A stretch of DNA of 64,000 nucleotides from positions 13,514,501 through 13,578,500 of the forward strand of contig NC_134746.1 of NCBI RefSeq assembly GCF_050436995.1. Reading direction: 5' to 3'. This stretch comes from Anticarsia gemmatalis (lineage: Eukaryota > Arthropoda > Insecta > Lepidoptera > Erebidae). The notes below the pieces were generated by a model that saw only the letters and a program-made list of their open reading frames with translations, did no database searches and was not told the origin of the DNA. A program made the position numbers and the translations under genes. Below, piece after piece: positions 25,401 to 40,400 of this stretch (the stretch's first letter is position 1; every line of letters starts with the position of its first letter).

Positions 25401-28400
25401 CTAACGTCAAAGTAATACTAACTATCTATAATAACACCATATTTGTCTAAACACGTGTAGCGGAGACCTTGATCTAAATTCACAGAGCGTAAAATGACGT
25501 CACTGTCTTTCTATTTGGCTGATGACGGTACGTTAATGGCTAAATTAGAGAGGTCGATAACCTTTGAGTGTGTAGTTTATTTTTATCTTTTCTGTAACGA
25601 TTAATATGATAACGTATTTAAATCATCGATTATATAGGGATTGCATAGTAATCGTAAGAATTTGTGCCTATGTTGCTTACCTAACTATCCTACTTAATAT
25701 TATAAATGCAAAAGTTTGTGAAGATGAATGTACCTACTTATGTATCTACGTTACTTTATCAAGAAAAACAACTGGACATGATATTTATGAAATTTCGTAC
25801 ATAGATAGCTCACTCGTCAACTTCATGGATTAACACATACAGACATAGGATACTATCCCGGGAAATCGTTTTTTTTTCTTGGCAGATATTTTACGAGGTC
25901 TACTTAAAAGAAGATAAGCGACACCTTGGTATATTAGTACACTATAAGGTTCGGCGCAAACGGGCCACCGACCACAGCCACTGGTGGCCAGCGACACCCA
26001 ATTAACACGTTTTTCCATATATTTTGTATTCTGTAGCGAGTGGCCGCCACCGGCTACACGTGTGCGGTGTGTCTATACAAAATATATGGAAAAACGTGTT
26101 AAGGGTCGGTGGCCCGTTTGCGCAGACCCTTAACCTGACTAAAATCAAGTTATCATCTAAGTATATAATAACTGTTACTTACTATTTAAATTCTTACGTA
26201 TACAATTATATATATATATTATGTTTTATTGTAAATTCATTATGTATTCATATTGTTAGTCACAGTTTCCGCGTTGGTTACTCATGGGGGCAAAGATTTG
26301 TTATTTGTATTTATATTTATATACCTTAAGTGATTCAAGCCTTCTCTAAGAAGTAGGTTTGATTGTTAGAATACCCTATTCAATGTCTAGTGTATTTTTA
26401 TTTGTCTTACTCATTCAATTTTTGGGGTTTTCTGTTACCGTTATACTCGAATGACGCAAAGGTTTTTCATAGTTTATTTTGATACTTATCTTTATTTTAT
26501 TATGTTTTTGCGATTACTTAAGGTTTATTTGGGGAATGATTTAAAAGTAGTCGCCAGTCATTCAGTCCAGCTTAATTTCTTAAGTACTAATCAGATTTTG
26601 AGTATCCCTTGCTGTTTTACATGCCTTTGAGATAATAGTTTCTGTGTCATCAATATGAAATCGTAGAAGCTAGGCAATTGTTACTCTTATGGAAGGCAAT
26701 GTACATTACTTCCGGATTGACTTAGAAAACACTAATACACAGGACATTTAGTCCCATTTTACTATAGTAGCTATTCACAACTCATACATTCTTGCATCTA
26801 CTTACTTAATTGTACGTCCACGGGTACAAACTGTACATAGTGTCAATATGTCGGTCTGATTTCAGTAACGGTAACTGAACAGCTGACGGCCTCCGGCTTC
26901 TGGTTTACGTGACCTACTGATCACTAGGACATGTTAAATGAAACTGTAGCAGAAGCCTTATAGATCAACACGAGAAATATTTAAGATACTTTATTATGTT
27001 AAAATAGAGATAAAGAAAGGTTTTACCTACTTAAAAGGTTTTTAAAGGCTTTTCAGTTGCATGATACAAACACGAACCTAGATATATTATGCATAATCGT
27101 GTTAATTTCTTGCATTCGAACTGGTTATTAGAATACTATTAAATACTGTTAAAGTTCTTGTGCTGCAATTTTAAACAATAATGACATTGTTAGTACTAGA
27201 AATAGAAATAATATGTGTCGCAAGAGACATAAAAACACGTAACATCTCATTTAATATCTTGAGAGTTTGTGCATTTCATTCACCTCCTCAAAGAAAGCAA
27301 GCCCGCAAATATAGTAGCAGCCTTTAAAAAAAGTTTTGAGCACTATAATCACCTTCCCTGCAAACGCAACTGGGAACATTCGTATAATTCTAGATCATTT
27401 AAATAAAGCCTCTCGTATACAACACCCGGGAATCGAGACCCATAATCAGCGGACTGCAGACGTGTGTTTATCCTTTTGGGAACTGTTTTAATTACGGGGG
27501 CTATGGTATAAAAGAAATGTATTTTTGGGCTCTGAATAACGAAGGGGTTATAACTTTTAAACTCTCACGTTGCATGTTTAATGTATAATAGAATACGGGA
27601 ATTAACGCGAACACGCATTTTACTTTAAAATCATATTAAAGTCATCGCTGCTCCAGTCAGCCTGCGACCACGGCTTGTGCAACCTGCGCCGAAACGTTAG
27701 GCTTTTTAAGGTAAAATGCGTGTTCGCGTTAATTCCCGTATTCTCTTATAACTTAAACGAAGGGGTTATTTGTATACTCAGCCTTCTTTACATCAGCAGT
27801 TTTATATATTCGTTCATACTATAGAAAATTTATTTTTTTAACTAAGTGTTGTGGTTCATTAAAATTGTCTTTTGCCAGATGCGAAATAAAATTGAAGTGT
27901 TTTCGTAACACGTTTTCATTCTCCTATGTTTTAACAACCTCTTTAAATTATCCCATGTGTATTATTCGTTATTCTCTATGGGAGTCATATATGTGCGTCA
28001 TATGGGAGTAAAATAAACAAATATGCTTCATTTAAGTAGTTCACATTCACACTTTAAACGAGACTGAATGGGAGTCCTTTAAGAACTATAAGAAGTTAAA
28101 GCATATAAATTGAATTTGTTGCCAATCCGGAAATTCCCACAAATATCATCTTTGTCATGTCTTAGAGCATTAACAAAATCTTGTGTGAATATTAATTTAT
28201 GTCGTATTCCCATATAACCAGAATAAGCCATACTTCTCAAAGCTCTGTCCCATCTCACAAAACTCTAGACAGCTTAACTTTCAGAGGACCCCAGCCGAAA
28301 TACAATCACTGCTAAAACCTACTCACTATACTAAAACCATTTTTTTTAAATTTTATCCTTACATAGCGTGAACTCGAACAATAACATAATTAGCCTTGAC

Positions 28401-31400
28401 GTTATCATTGATGTACCGGCTTCCGTGGGAATGATCATCCAAGTACCGCAATAACTCACAAACTGACAATTATTTATACAAACATTCTTTACATGCATAC
28501 AAATATTTGTGCCAATATATATGTAAAAGTCGTGACTATCTGATTTATAGGGTGTTGCTCTTTTATAACACTTATGAAACAGACAGGCGCCAGACTGAAT
28601 TTGTGTAAATTGATTGTTTTGATCATTATCAGTCTGCGATATCAGTTTTTACCGATGAATAACTGATGATTTTTGTTTATTTAGGCTCGGCATTGTTTAT
28701 AATTATTATTATATAGAAATTAATAAAAAAAACCAAAAAGAGGTATTCATTAAGCATTAGCTGCTTATTTTTTAAATCTAGATAGCCGAGTCCTAATCTG
28801 ATGATAAAATGTAAGCTGTCAATAGTAAATTAGTAAGTTCAAATTATTACGTATCAAATAATTTATTTACTGACATCAAATATACTTAAGATTGTCATAA
28901 ATATAGAACAGGAGGAGAATTAACCACCAGATATTTTTTTAACGTCCAGTAATTATTATTCATTATCTCTCTCTGACACCAATTAATCAATACTAAATCC
29001 AGTTGTCGTGATTATAAGTTGCTTTTCCACAAACAATAATCAACCAGCATTTTGTAGGTTAATGACTTAGCACATTAATTAGGTAATTTATAAAAGATTC
29101 GCATTTATTGTGATATAAAAATACATCTATTATTATCTAATAGCACCAAAAATTTAAAACAATAATCATTATCTCCTTTACGTTAGGAGCTGGGCAAAGG
29201 ATGGACAATCCGCAACGCAGTTTTTTTGCCTTAAGAATGCATTTCCTATGTAATGTACACAAAGGTACCGCAATTTGTTAAATATATTCGTGATTCTGGA
29301 ATTCATACCTGCGTATGAGATTACCTCGTCTGTAGATCTGTAAGTTTAATTCAAACAATGTCTTCAAAAAGACCAGTAATGTAAAACGCTATTTAGTTCA
29401 CAAACTAAGTAATTCTAAAGGATCCACGGTCTTCGACAAATAAGTACGATAAAATAAATTCCAATGTAGCTATTTCCTATAGATTCCTTCTTACTGAATG
29501 TAATTGTTGTTCTCAGGCGATAATGTGCTACACACCCAAGTTCCTATGGGACGCGTTCGAAGGTGGTCTGCTGAAGACCATAGTGATGGGCCTCAACATC
29601 GGCGTGTGCCATCAAGATGAGAAGGAGAAGAAGAAGGACGTGCTGATCGAGTACCTCATTAGACATAAAAGGGTGAGTGGCTAAAAATTTTCAACTTTCA
29701 GCTAGTTATATGTACCTACTGACATATGTAGTGTATTACCGGATGCTTATCAAAGCCCTCGAATTTCCATGAGAATAAAAGACAAAAAAAAGGCCTCGTG
29801 GACAGGGCACGCTGTTTTAGAGTGGGTTATAATGAAGAAAAAAATATTCTCCGTGCTTCGGATTTAGTTCTTGTGGTATCACATTAATTATGAAAGTTAT
29901 CTTAAGCTTAATTGAAAAATTCAACGACTAGGACCAATACTTGACCAATCCTGGTTCTGTTTAAAACATGGAACTTGTTACACTTAAAGAAACGTTACTG
30001 CGTAAGGATTTTTTTTTTATCTTAGCTTCTATTACTTTTATATTACGTACCTACTTAGCGAGTTTGATCACGTAGATCTTCCAAAAAGATTTAAACTACC
30101 GTTATCGTCATTATCTACTAATAAATATGTTTGTTCGCATTGCGGTAACAATTTGATGACTGTAATCATCACTTCATTCAATATAATATCTATGAGAAAA
30201 CCACAAGAAACAATGAAATTATATGGAATTAGACACATCGGAATATTTTTTTAAGAAAATTACGGAGAGGGAATAAGAAATCGTTGATTATGAAACATCT
30301 GGAAACGCGTCAACGAGCTTTGTTTGCTTTAAAAATGGTCTCAATTTAAGAAGTCGAGACAGTAAAATACCTTACCGAATGCTTGTGTATTCACCTTTTA
30401 TCCATGGTCTCCCACACCGTTTTATAGAAAAAAATGCACTTAAAATTCAAATTATAACCTAACCGTCCTATTCGCCTGGGAGTCGAACCCTGTTTCTTGA
30501 CGCTCCGTGCTTCGCGTACTCAATGCATTCCCGATTCACTGTTACCGGTCATTCCTATTCCAAAGACGTGCGCTGCGCGTGAGTCGCAAATGATATCGAC
30601 TGAAAGAAAGAAAATATGATTTAAAATGCTATTTAACCCATTAATGTCCCACTGCTGGGCAAGGGTCTCCTCCCGTAATGAGGGAGGGGTTAGGCCTCAA
30701 GTCCACCACGCTAGACAAATGTTGGTTGGGGACTTTGCATGCCCTCAATTGCAATGTCCTAATTTATTTACTAAAGCCTATATAAGAAGCTTTATCGTTC
30801 TTAAGCAGCTTAAAAGGAGAAGATTATAAATACTTTCGATAGTTTTTACTGGATTCACTAAAATCTATTTAAGTTTAATGGAGAATGATGAATTAATTTA
30901 AAAAAACTGATGAGTATAAGCTATTCTGATGAGTATATTTTTAATGTTGGATGTCATAAAACAAGCAAATATTGCTGAATACTTATTGTTGTGTAAAAAT
31001 ATTTAATTGATCTTTGCTAATTGAGTAAAAAGTACTTGTCTTAATAATTAATTTATGATATTAATAAAAAAGATCGACTGTAATTATATTTTTATTTCAG
31101 GTTAATGTTTAAAATAAATATAATTAAATCTTGTTTTTGTAATCATGTCAAAAGAAATTAACCTTATTCTACTGCAATTTATAATTATAAAACCACTTCG
31201 ATTGTCCATTTAAACATTACCGAGTTGGATAAAAATAAGCTTTTAGTGCTAGTTACTTTGGATATACATAAATATAATAATTACTGCGGTGACTCAAAAA
31301 GGCAGACAATTACTTTACCCAAATTATATTTGTCTGATGTCATCAACCTTAACCGCACTTATGTAAAATGTATCTTATTTTTTTATAATTGTCATCACAA

Positions 31401-34400
31401 AACATTTACAGATTTTGTTGTATTTCTTAAATTGAGAATTTTGTCAGCCAGTTTTTTAAATCAGAGACTACACCAATTACTTATCTCTAGCTCTGAACAA
31501 ACTGTCACGCTTACTTCTAGAAGACTTAAATATTATTTTGTTTCACATGGTTGACAACCATGATTTTTCCCCAAAAATATGAGCTAAATTGTCCACTGGT
31601 TGTGTGAACTTGCGTTAATGGTAGTTTCTTTCGCATGTTCTAAACTGTAGTTAACCTTCCTCGTGGATAACACAATTAAAAAAATGTCTAGTAGTTCTAT
31701 AGATTTACGCACTCAAACAAGCAAACAAATTATTTTCGTTATTATATTTGTTTCAAAAGATGCTTATGCCTAATATTGTAGTTTATTCTTAGAAACTTTA
31801 ATTTCGATTATGACAACGTAATCTTAAGACGTGTGCGCTCAAATTAGCCGTCACCCCCTACTAATATCTCTTTTATCATCTTCATCAATCATTGTCAGTT
31901 GTGACATAGTGTAATGTCGGGTAATCTACTACAAGTAGTACTCAAGCCATACTTTAAGCAGCAACAGAAATGGTGGAAGCATTATGCGGTGTTTTTTGGC
32001 CGTAAATAGAATATGAGCTTTATTAATGTACAGACTCAAATAGTTTTTTATTGTGAAATGTTCCTCAGGTTAGCAAGGATTGAAAGCAGTAAGAATGTAA
32101 TGGAAGAATATTTACATTTTAATGTTATGTAGTCTTAATGTTACACAGGAATATATTTCCCATGTTGCAATGTTTTATATTTGATTAACGTTTCGACCAA
32201 GTGGTTCTGGCAAAGAAAGTTTAAAGTTAGTGATTTCAATTTTTCTACTACAATAAGTAATTCTTACTAATATAATAAATCTTATCTATGACCTGCTTAA
32301 TAACTTCTTAAAGGTTTAACTTTACAGTTTTTGATGATCCATGATTAAGATGATGAACACGCATTTTACCTTAAAATGTCTAACGTGTTCGCGTTAATTC
32401 CCGTATTCTATTATACATTAAACATGCAACGCGAGAGTTTAAAAGTTATGACGATAGTAAGTTGCCATTGGACAGGGATTTTACTGTTAATCCGTTATAG
32501 ATATAAAAAGTGTCAACGTTTCATGTTTCTTATTCTATCAGAAGAATTTTAAGCGGTACTATGTTTTACCGTTAGTTACTTTGACACCATGCACTTGGCC
32601 TGATCGGTTATTAATATTTGGCCTTAAAGTAGTTGACGAGTAAATAATGTGGCTAACTGACTAAAGATACCATGGTATGTTTGTATTTCGTAATTTGCGT
32701 CGAGTCATGGCCAATTTATATTAACAGGGTGGAATATTATTAGGAAATTGTATTTTAAACAGTTACCTATGCTAGATAAAACCTTTGTTGAGTTTACCGA
32801 TGGTCTTCATCCGTCTATAAATCCAATTAAAGGAAGAATTACCCAATACTTAACTAAGAAGAGAATTTAAACCTTCACCTTCGTATAACTATCACAACAT
32901 AATGTGTACCGTAGTAACCGCGTAAGTGTATAAAAGCTTAAGTTAAAAAAAAGAACAAAAAGTTATCTAATTTTTTTAATAAAAACAAAAAAAAAATCTA
33001 GTCGTTTGAAATAGACTAAAAAGCAGATTGATTTACCTTTGCGTCGCGCAGCCGGGTAAAAATAACTACGATTTAAACTAACTTTTGAAGTAGCTTCAAA
33101 GGAGAATGGGCAAAATAGTATGGAGCCTGGGCGATCCGCGGCCAAACTTGATTTTTTGTTTTTTTAATGTAGTTTAGTACTATAATTACCGTGTAGAAGT
33201 TTTATTGCCGCGACGCACTTCTATGACGAACAAAATACATTTTTGTTTTTGAGCACTTTTAATAGTATAAAAACATATTTTTGGCTTATATTCGGAGATT
33301 AAATAAAAAGTACTATTTATATTATTGCATACAAATCTAGACATTATTAATATTCGAACAATCATAACATGTAAATATATAAATATCGTAACAAGTAAAC
33401 ATCTTGCTCTTCTATAATATATTCACTGAGACGACTTATCTGTCTTGAATGCTCAGCTTAAAAACGAGGCGTTCATAGCCAGTTGCGCTCACTGGTCGGT
33501 AAACAATCTGTTGGTTAAGCAACCGTTGGCGCGGTCATTCTATAGATGGGTGACCGCATTGTGGTATTTGAACTGAGCTTCTCCGTGCTTCCGAGGGCAC
33601 GTAAAAAGTCGGTCCCGGTTGTTGTCAACTAAGATAACATTCGGGCGGCTTGAACAACTTTGAAACTGGGTGAACCATATGATAGATAGATACGAGTTAC
33701 GATTATTGTTCATTTTGATGGCATTGCAATCGTTATAAGAAGATGTAACGTTATTACACAACATAAAATGCATTACAGACACGAAATAATTGTATTTGTT
33801 CTATGAAATTCCATTATATTTACATGTCAATATATTGTTTCCTGAAAGGATTGCAGCGAAACGTTCTTAGTAAAAGTTGTTCCTAGTTATCATTACTTTA
33901 ATTTGACACTACTTTCATTAATGGCCGCCGACCGCCCAGGAGTGCCCATTCTCCTTTAAAAGACAGCCAGTTTTAAAAGCTAACGTGATCAGGTGCTTCA
34001 AAAACTTAACCTACTAAAAGGTTCTCACATAAATATTCACCATTATGTCCATTATACTGGTTTACGACAAATTCGTCTACAAACGATGCGTCATCTACTT
34101 AGATATTCACGTCTTCAATATGTTAATGATCATGACCTACATAAGTGTCACTTGTATTTTAACGGTCATTTCCGTATTTGTGACGTTATGTTTGTATTAG
34201 GGGTTATCAGTTCGGCGGTGAAGGAAAACATCGTGATAAAACCTTGCGTGGCTGATTCTTTAAATAATGTCTCGAGCATTTGTTTAGTGGCTAATATACG
34301 AATTGGTAATAATACGAGGAAGTCTATAAAAGAGGTATTTTGAGAACGGGTCCAGTGAAAAATGAGCCATTCGATTACAGTGGGGGGGTGCCTATACAAA

Positions 34401-37400
34401 TTGTACCTAACGAAATATAGTAGTCCAAAAGTAGCACAATTTCCTACGATTAGCACTGTCGAGTATCGACTATTTGGCATTTAAAATGCAATGGGAAAAT
34501 AATGCTGATTTTCATACAAAATCTCTCGATAGCTAGCCGGTTGTCGAAAGCCAATAGTCGTACAAAATCTTACTACGGGTCCTTTTTGCGAAGAAGACCT
34601 GTGCCCAGCAGCGGAACAGTAATTGGTTAAATATACGATTTTTATTTTTTTTGGGTTTTAATGTGTGAGTTCATTGTTTGATTACGCTAAACTGGTATAT
34701 TGTGTGTAGTAGTAGTTAGTACTGTTTGACAGTGAATATGGTCCTAAGGTTGTCTCGCTTTGTACGAGTATGTGCTTGGAATAAATATTTGTGTTATGTG
34801 TATGGGTTTTTTTAGCCTTAATAGCTTTTATGTCCTACATTAAAACGCGGCAAATGACGTGCTATTTTTTATAATTATATAGGATTTTTTTTATTGAATA
34901 GCCGCTTGTATATTCAATTAATCTCTCTTCAAAACGTCATAAAACTAGCAACAAAGAATCATCGAAAACCATTCGCAGATCAAATTAATTCCTCGCCTAT
35001 TAGTATCATTGTGCATTATAGCTTTCTTGCTAAAGCATGACGAGTAAATCGTGACACTCGATCAACTTTACCAAGAGACAAAACCTATACCAATTTTTTA
35101 CTAGCGGTCATTGCCCATACCGCGTTCATTGCTCGCTCCTAGTTACGCAACCATTTCAACTCTGATTACCACAACCATTGCTGGTTTTACACCTTCTATG
35201 GCGACGAAAGTACCTGTGGGACCAGCAATGTATAGTGAATATTTTTTTTGCGTCACGTACCTTCTCCGAAGCCACTTTTCCGGTTTCGAATGTCTGTAAG
35301 GTTAATGTAGTTGATAGTGTTACTTTTATCGCTTTTTGAAATTGTTCACTTATATAATTTGTTGATGGACAACCGTTTAACAATTTGTTAGTGAACAGTG
35401 ACTTAATTTTAATTTTTACTTTCCTTTGCCTTTTATTTGAGACTTCATTTTTGTATATTTTTTATCTTTTGGTATGTTTTTCGTTGTAGAAAGCGTACCC
35501 CATTATATTTTCCTTACTTCGGCACTGTACACGTTAATCGTGCTTGCATGTGAAGTATTAAGTATTTTAGACATTTTTGTATTGAAAGGACATATTTATA
35601 CAAGAAAATAGTACTATGGATACATTTTCCTCATCGTAATACAAGAGTGATATCACGTATCTTGATAACCGTTTTACAAAAAGCTCGTAGGAGGTCTGAC
35701 TAATGAGTTCCGAAAACGTTTAATTTGAATGATTTCGGCGAAATCTTTGACACAGGTAACGGTTTCACTTGTACCTACGTGACTATGCTTTAAGTGTACC
35801 ATGTAACAAGCTGAATTGTGGTGCAATTGTCTACTGTTATAGCGTTCATTCTATTAATATAATGTCCTTCTATTTTTGGCATGTGCAGTTTCACAAATCA
35901 TAAAACAATTTAAAGCATGCAGAAAGTTTGTTTCTAGAGCTTCTACACTCTACTGCTGTTCAGAATAACCAACAGCTGCTGTGAACAAAACGAAATCCAC
36001 GGAAATACGTCTTTTAACTTATATTACAGGGTAGTACGTAGTACTGCTCCGTGGCGCAGTGGTTTAGGTCGCCATGCCGTAACCACTGCGTCGGGAGGTC
36101 GTGGGTTCGATTCCCACACGGGACAATTATTTGTGCGATCCACAAATAATTGTTGCGGGTTTGGTTGTACTTTGTGTCCCTTGTTTGTATGTTTGTAAAA
36201 GTCCCCGCGACACAAGAGTAATTCTTAGTGCGGGAGTAGTCTTAAAAAAAAATAGAATTACCGTATAGTGAATGTGGCATTATGCACTAGTAGTATATGT
36301 TATAGGTTTTAATCTTTGTTTTTTACTAAGATGGATTATTTCTAACAACACGTACAATAGTAGTATCGAGTGTGAAACCTATTACCTAAAACCTCTAGTC
36401 TTTTTTGGCGTTGCATTCATTTCGCTTATTCACAAAGCTCACTTTATAACATTGTAAACGCAACCCTACAAAACAATAACCAATTCAAATGAAACAAGAA
36501 TTAAAACTGAACCCAAGTGGCTCACTTCCCGTCATCTGGCGGAAGTCTCAGCTTGCACGGTAAAGGTAGGCAAAGGCACACAGGTGTAGAGCCTTATTGT
36601 TCAAGCAGCCGTGCACCGGTGCCTGCAATGTATAGCGATAATTAGGATTCTTCATGTCGGTTGTGGAATAAAATAATGAGACTAACTTTTAAATTAACTG
36701 CAGAAAAATTGTTTATAGTGGGTATTTGTAAAAGCTGGGTATTTGGTGCTTGCAAGTTTTACTAATTGTGAGAAATAAAAAAGATGCATGATTTAGAAAA
36801 CACAAAAAATCTGATCAAAATTAAATATCATGAAATAAACTTGTAGATCGTTATGTTAACATTAATATCAGTTGTATCATTAGATGTGGGTCATGTGGGT
36901 TCTTCTAAAGATATGTATAATTGTATTCATCTGATGCACTTTAATAGACATATCATTTACTATTCTATAAATCTGCGCATTTCCCTAAATTGCATAATAC
37001 AATAAATCTTTTAGCTAGTTCCTTTGCAGCTGCATGAGTCACATTCTCAGAAAACTACATATTCTGCGCTACTACGTAATAACAAAATGTCAAAAACACA
37101 TGCAGTGGAAAACCCGCAAATAATTATATTCAAAGTAATTGTCTAATGTTCCTTATTCTGAGTCACTGCAGGACATTTTGATAAAGGACAAAAAGCGTCA
37201 TCCTACAATTTAGTTCTATACACTCATATGCTACTGGAATCTCCAACATGATGTCTTAATGTCACGATTACCAGAAATCTACGTCATACCAATGTCATGC
37301 ATTTGCTGGGATATCTTTCAAAATATCACTGTGACGTTTAATGTACCATTTCGAAAATTAAGATAACTTTTAGAATCGGTGATCAACTTCAATTGGGCAT

Positions 37401-40400
37401 AAAGGTAGCAAAACCCCAGCTTTTATTTAAACACTTGAACTTAATATCTCTTTCCCGACCGAGATCAAACCTATTGGTAGTCTCCAAACCGCAGCACAGT
37501 TCACTACAAATAATCAGTTGGAAAAACCTGACAATTGAATACAACAATAACAAAAACAAAATGAGAGCAAACCAAATCTGCAATGCCAATTGCATATCCT
37601 TAAAAATACCTCAATACGTTTACAAGATCCTTGTTAGGAAAAACCCACCAACAGCTGCAGAAAACAAGACTAAATACACGGAATTACGTTTTAAACTTTT
37701 AATACTTATAGTAGTTCCTAGTAACATTACCATATATTATGACTGGCAATTTGATGACGTACTTGATCTTTGCATATTTATGCGCAAACTATCGTGATTA
37801 TAAGGTGTAATTTGTGTAGTGGTAGATAAAATCATTGGTTTGGATAAACTACATGTGATTCTCATTAAACATGACATTTACCTTCAAAAGTAACGTAAAT
37901 GAAGTAAGAAGGCTTATGTCCTTAGTAAAATACTGTTTAGTTTTTAAAATTTTATGGGTTTTGTTGCGTCGTATGCCCGCTTTCTGAGGCACATTTAGCG
38001 GTTGTTTATCTATTCAAACTGTCATTTTTATATGAGATAAACGTTATTGAATAGATAAACTACCGCTAAATATACCTTGGAAACCGGGGGTTAGTTCGCC
38101 CTGAAAGGTGCACAGAAATGCTGAGTATAATGTTATATTTAGATTCTTTAGTGATGTACCAGAACTACTCATTATTGGGCTTAAAAGAGTTGTCTTATCG
38201 AGAATCCGGATGATGATAGAATTAACACTTTAAATGCAATAGGTACTCCTGCAGTTCCCATGATCGTTTTACTGTAGGTTTAGTATCTATATGAGTAAGA
38301 AATTTCGAGAACATTATGGTAAATTCCCGATGTATTTACCGATAAAGTGAGTGACAATTAAATTGTAATTAGTGTCTATATATAACCAATGCGTTATCAT
38401 TTACTAAATATTTTGTTTGTCTGTTTAGTCGACATTTTTAACAATCATATACTGCTCGAGATAGAAGAAAAGTGGCGTACCTTGGGAAAGACTTATTTCC
38501 AGTAGTGGAAAGCTATTAATGATAATGATATTTAATTAAGCTAAAGCAGGAAATCTACAATTATTACATTTATCCGTCCCTTGAAGAATACAAAGATATA
38601 ATAAAACATTGTCATACCGATTTAAGATCGCCATTGTTTGTTAATTACATTAAAAAAAACAGTTAAAATACAAGTTACTAAGTAAACCGTAATATTTCCG
38701 CGTATTTTTTCTGATTGGCAATTGGGTCGTTCGTGTATTAATGCGTAAGCAACCTTGCGCAGATTTCGGTTCCTGGGTGTTTTTGTAACGCTTTATGGCT
38801 TGTGGTTTTTGTTTTTTTGACCTAATTATATGTTAATTGATATCTTTAATTTGCATGTTAACATACAGCTAGTAACTTGGGGTCTGATGCTCATTTGCTC
38901 CATGCAAAATAACGGTAATCAGCTGCATCCAGTGAGATTGGAAGCCGACTCCAACATGGTTGGAAGAAAGGCTAGGCTGATGATGACATATAGCTAGTAA
39001 GAGATACAAGTTTACTTGAGATTGATAATTGTATTAGATTACAGTAGTTAATCTTTCAGGCAATCTTTTTATTAGGCTACTATCCCACTGGGCAAGGACC
39101 TCCCCGTAATTTTGTAATTCCTTTAATAATCTGACGATGGTAAACTTAATCTTTAACAATCAGTACATCAATAAAACTTTAATAAGTCTAATACCTGTCT
39201 TGCAATTACTATAGCAGCGATCAAGCCATAAAAACATAGGTATATAGTATATAAACATATGTACAACAAATGATAATGACACGTCCATCGTGCCCACTCG
39301 AGTGTGGGATTTCATTCACGTTACGTAACAACGTAGGTAATATCCCATGAATGAGTTCAGACAATGAATGACATAGCTTTGATACGATTGCTTATGTATG
39401 GAAGCTATTGTGATGATGAGACTTTATGACATCTATTGTAAGGAGTAGTAATCACGCCTGTTGTATTTGTAGGTGTAGGCAGAGGTTAACCCTTCGTCTT
39501 CTTGTCGTATGGTTAGTAGTCAACCTAGTGTCAAAGTTGTTCAAACCGCCCAAAGGTTTTTGACGTGGCTTAACAACTGTTATCTTAATAGACAACAACC
39601 GGGAGTCCGGGTCCGACTTTTTACGTACGCTCTGAAGCACGGAGACGCCCTGTTCAAATACCACTATGTGGTCACCCATCAATGGAATGACCGCGCCAAG
39701 CGTTGCGTTGGGCGTCTAAACCCGACACAGTGGTTACAGTTTTGTACACTGCCACAGCCTCCACAAGCATTAGAATTTCTCTACTACAATTCTTATCAAT
39801 TAACACGTATTTTACACACACTGTAATCTTTACTAACCTTCTAACTTCTTCAGTATTATAAATATTCAACACTTACATCACGTGATATACATATTTACAT
39901 CACATCAAACCGAAAAGCCGGTCTACACATTCAGTAATTTAATTTAACTCCAAAAAGACATCTTTCTCTTTTGAAACAGACAACGTATATTTTCCTAAAC
40001 GGCAACTTGATATTCCGTTCCTAAGTGGCAAGTAGTCGCGGTACCTTTTAAGAGTGGTACTTTTTTCTCATAACGGTACTTAAAGTTGTCGCCATCCGGC
40101 TACTGTGCGCGCGGCTGATTTGTTATGCGCATGCGCGCGGCGAGCTGCGCAGGAGTCGATAGCCCTTCGGATGTGAGAATTGTCATGTTGGTTTATTTAT
40201 GAGCTTTGACTAATATTGTGAAGTCCCGATTGTGGTTGTTTGTTGTGTTTTTTTTTATTAATAATACCTTTGCGAAGAAAGAAAAATAGTACCTACCTAA
40301 AGTTTTAAGAATAAATTAACTTACTGATTATTTCTGTACACGCATTGAATCTAGGCTTTACAGTAGGTAACTGAGTTGCTATGGAATACTTTTTGTAAAC

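Larger units (their letters stand above)
21996..29516 (+). other. Innexin intron 2 of the coding region (7.5 kb)
   Basis: gt..ag intron holding a 5S-SINE fragment, mariner MITE copy 3, a Helitron, a tRNA-SINE and two inverted-repeat elements (25954, 27551). A short run of cat repeats lies at 22014-22033. From 27770 to 29516 I see only AT-rich DNA; 28420-28560 may hold a badly decayed tRNA-SINE. Confidence 0.8.

Noticed and set aside
30480..30510. Reverse tRNA B box (gggttcgactccc on the minus strand)
   Set aside because: An isolated B-box match without an A box or family body; not enough to call a SINE or tRNA.
31225..31554. 109-codon plus-strand ORF in the innexin intron
   Set aside because: AT-driven composition with no motif and no splice context.
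33993..34480. Overlapping 116- and 104-codon ORFs on opposite strands
   Set aside because: Neither shows a domain, and opposite-strand overlap suggests that at least one is spurious; no support for either.
36043..36125. tRNA gene
   Set aside because: A and B boxes are present, but the sequence cannot fold as a complete cloverleaf and is followed by a conserved SINE body repeated elsewhere in the window.
37389..37797. 134-codon plus-strand ORF and its 68-codon antisense partner
   Set aside because: The longest unexplained frame in the intron, but low in complexity (K/N-rich) with no recognisable fold; left as chance.
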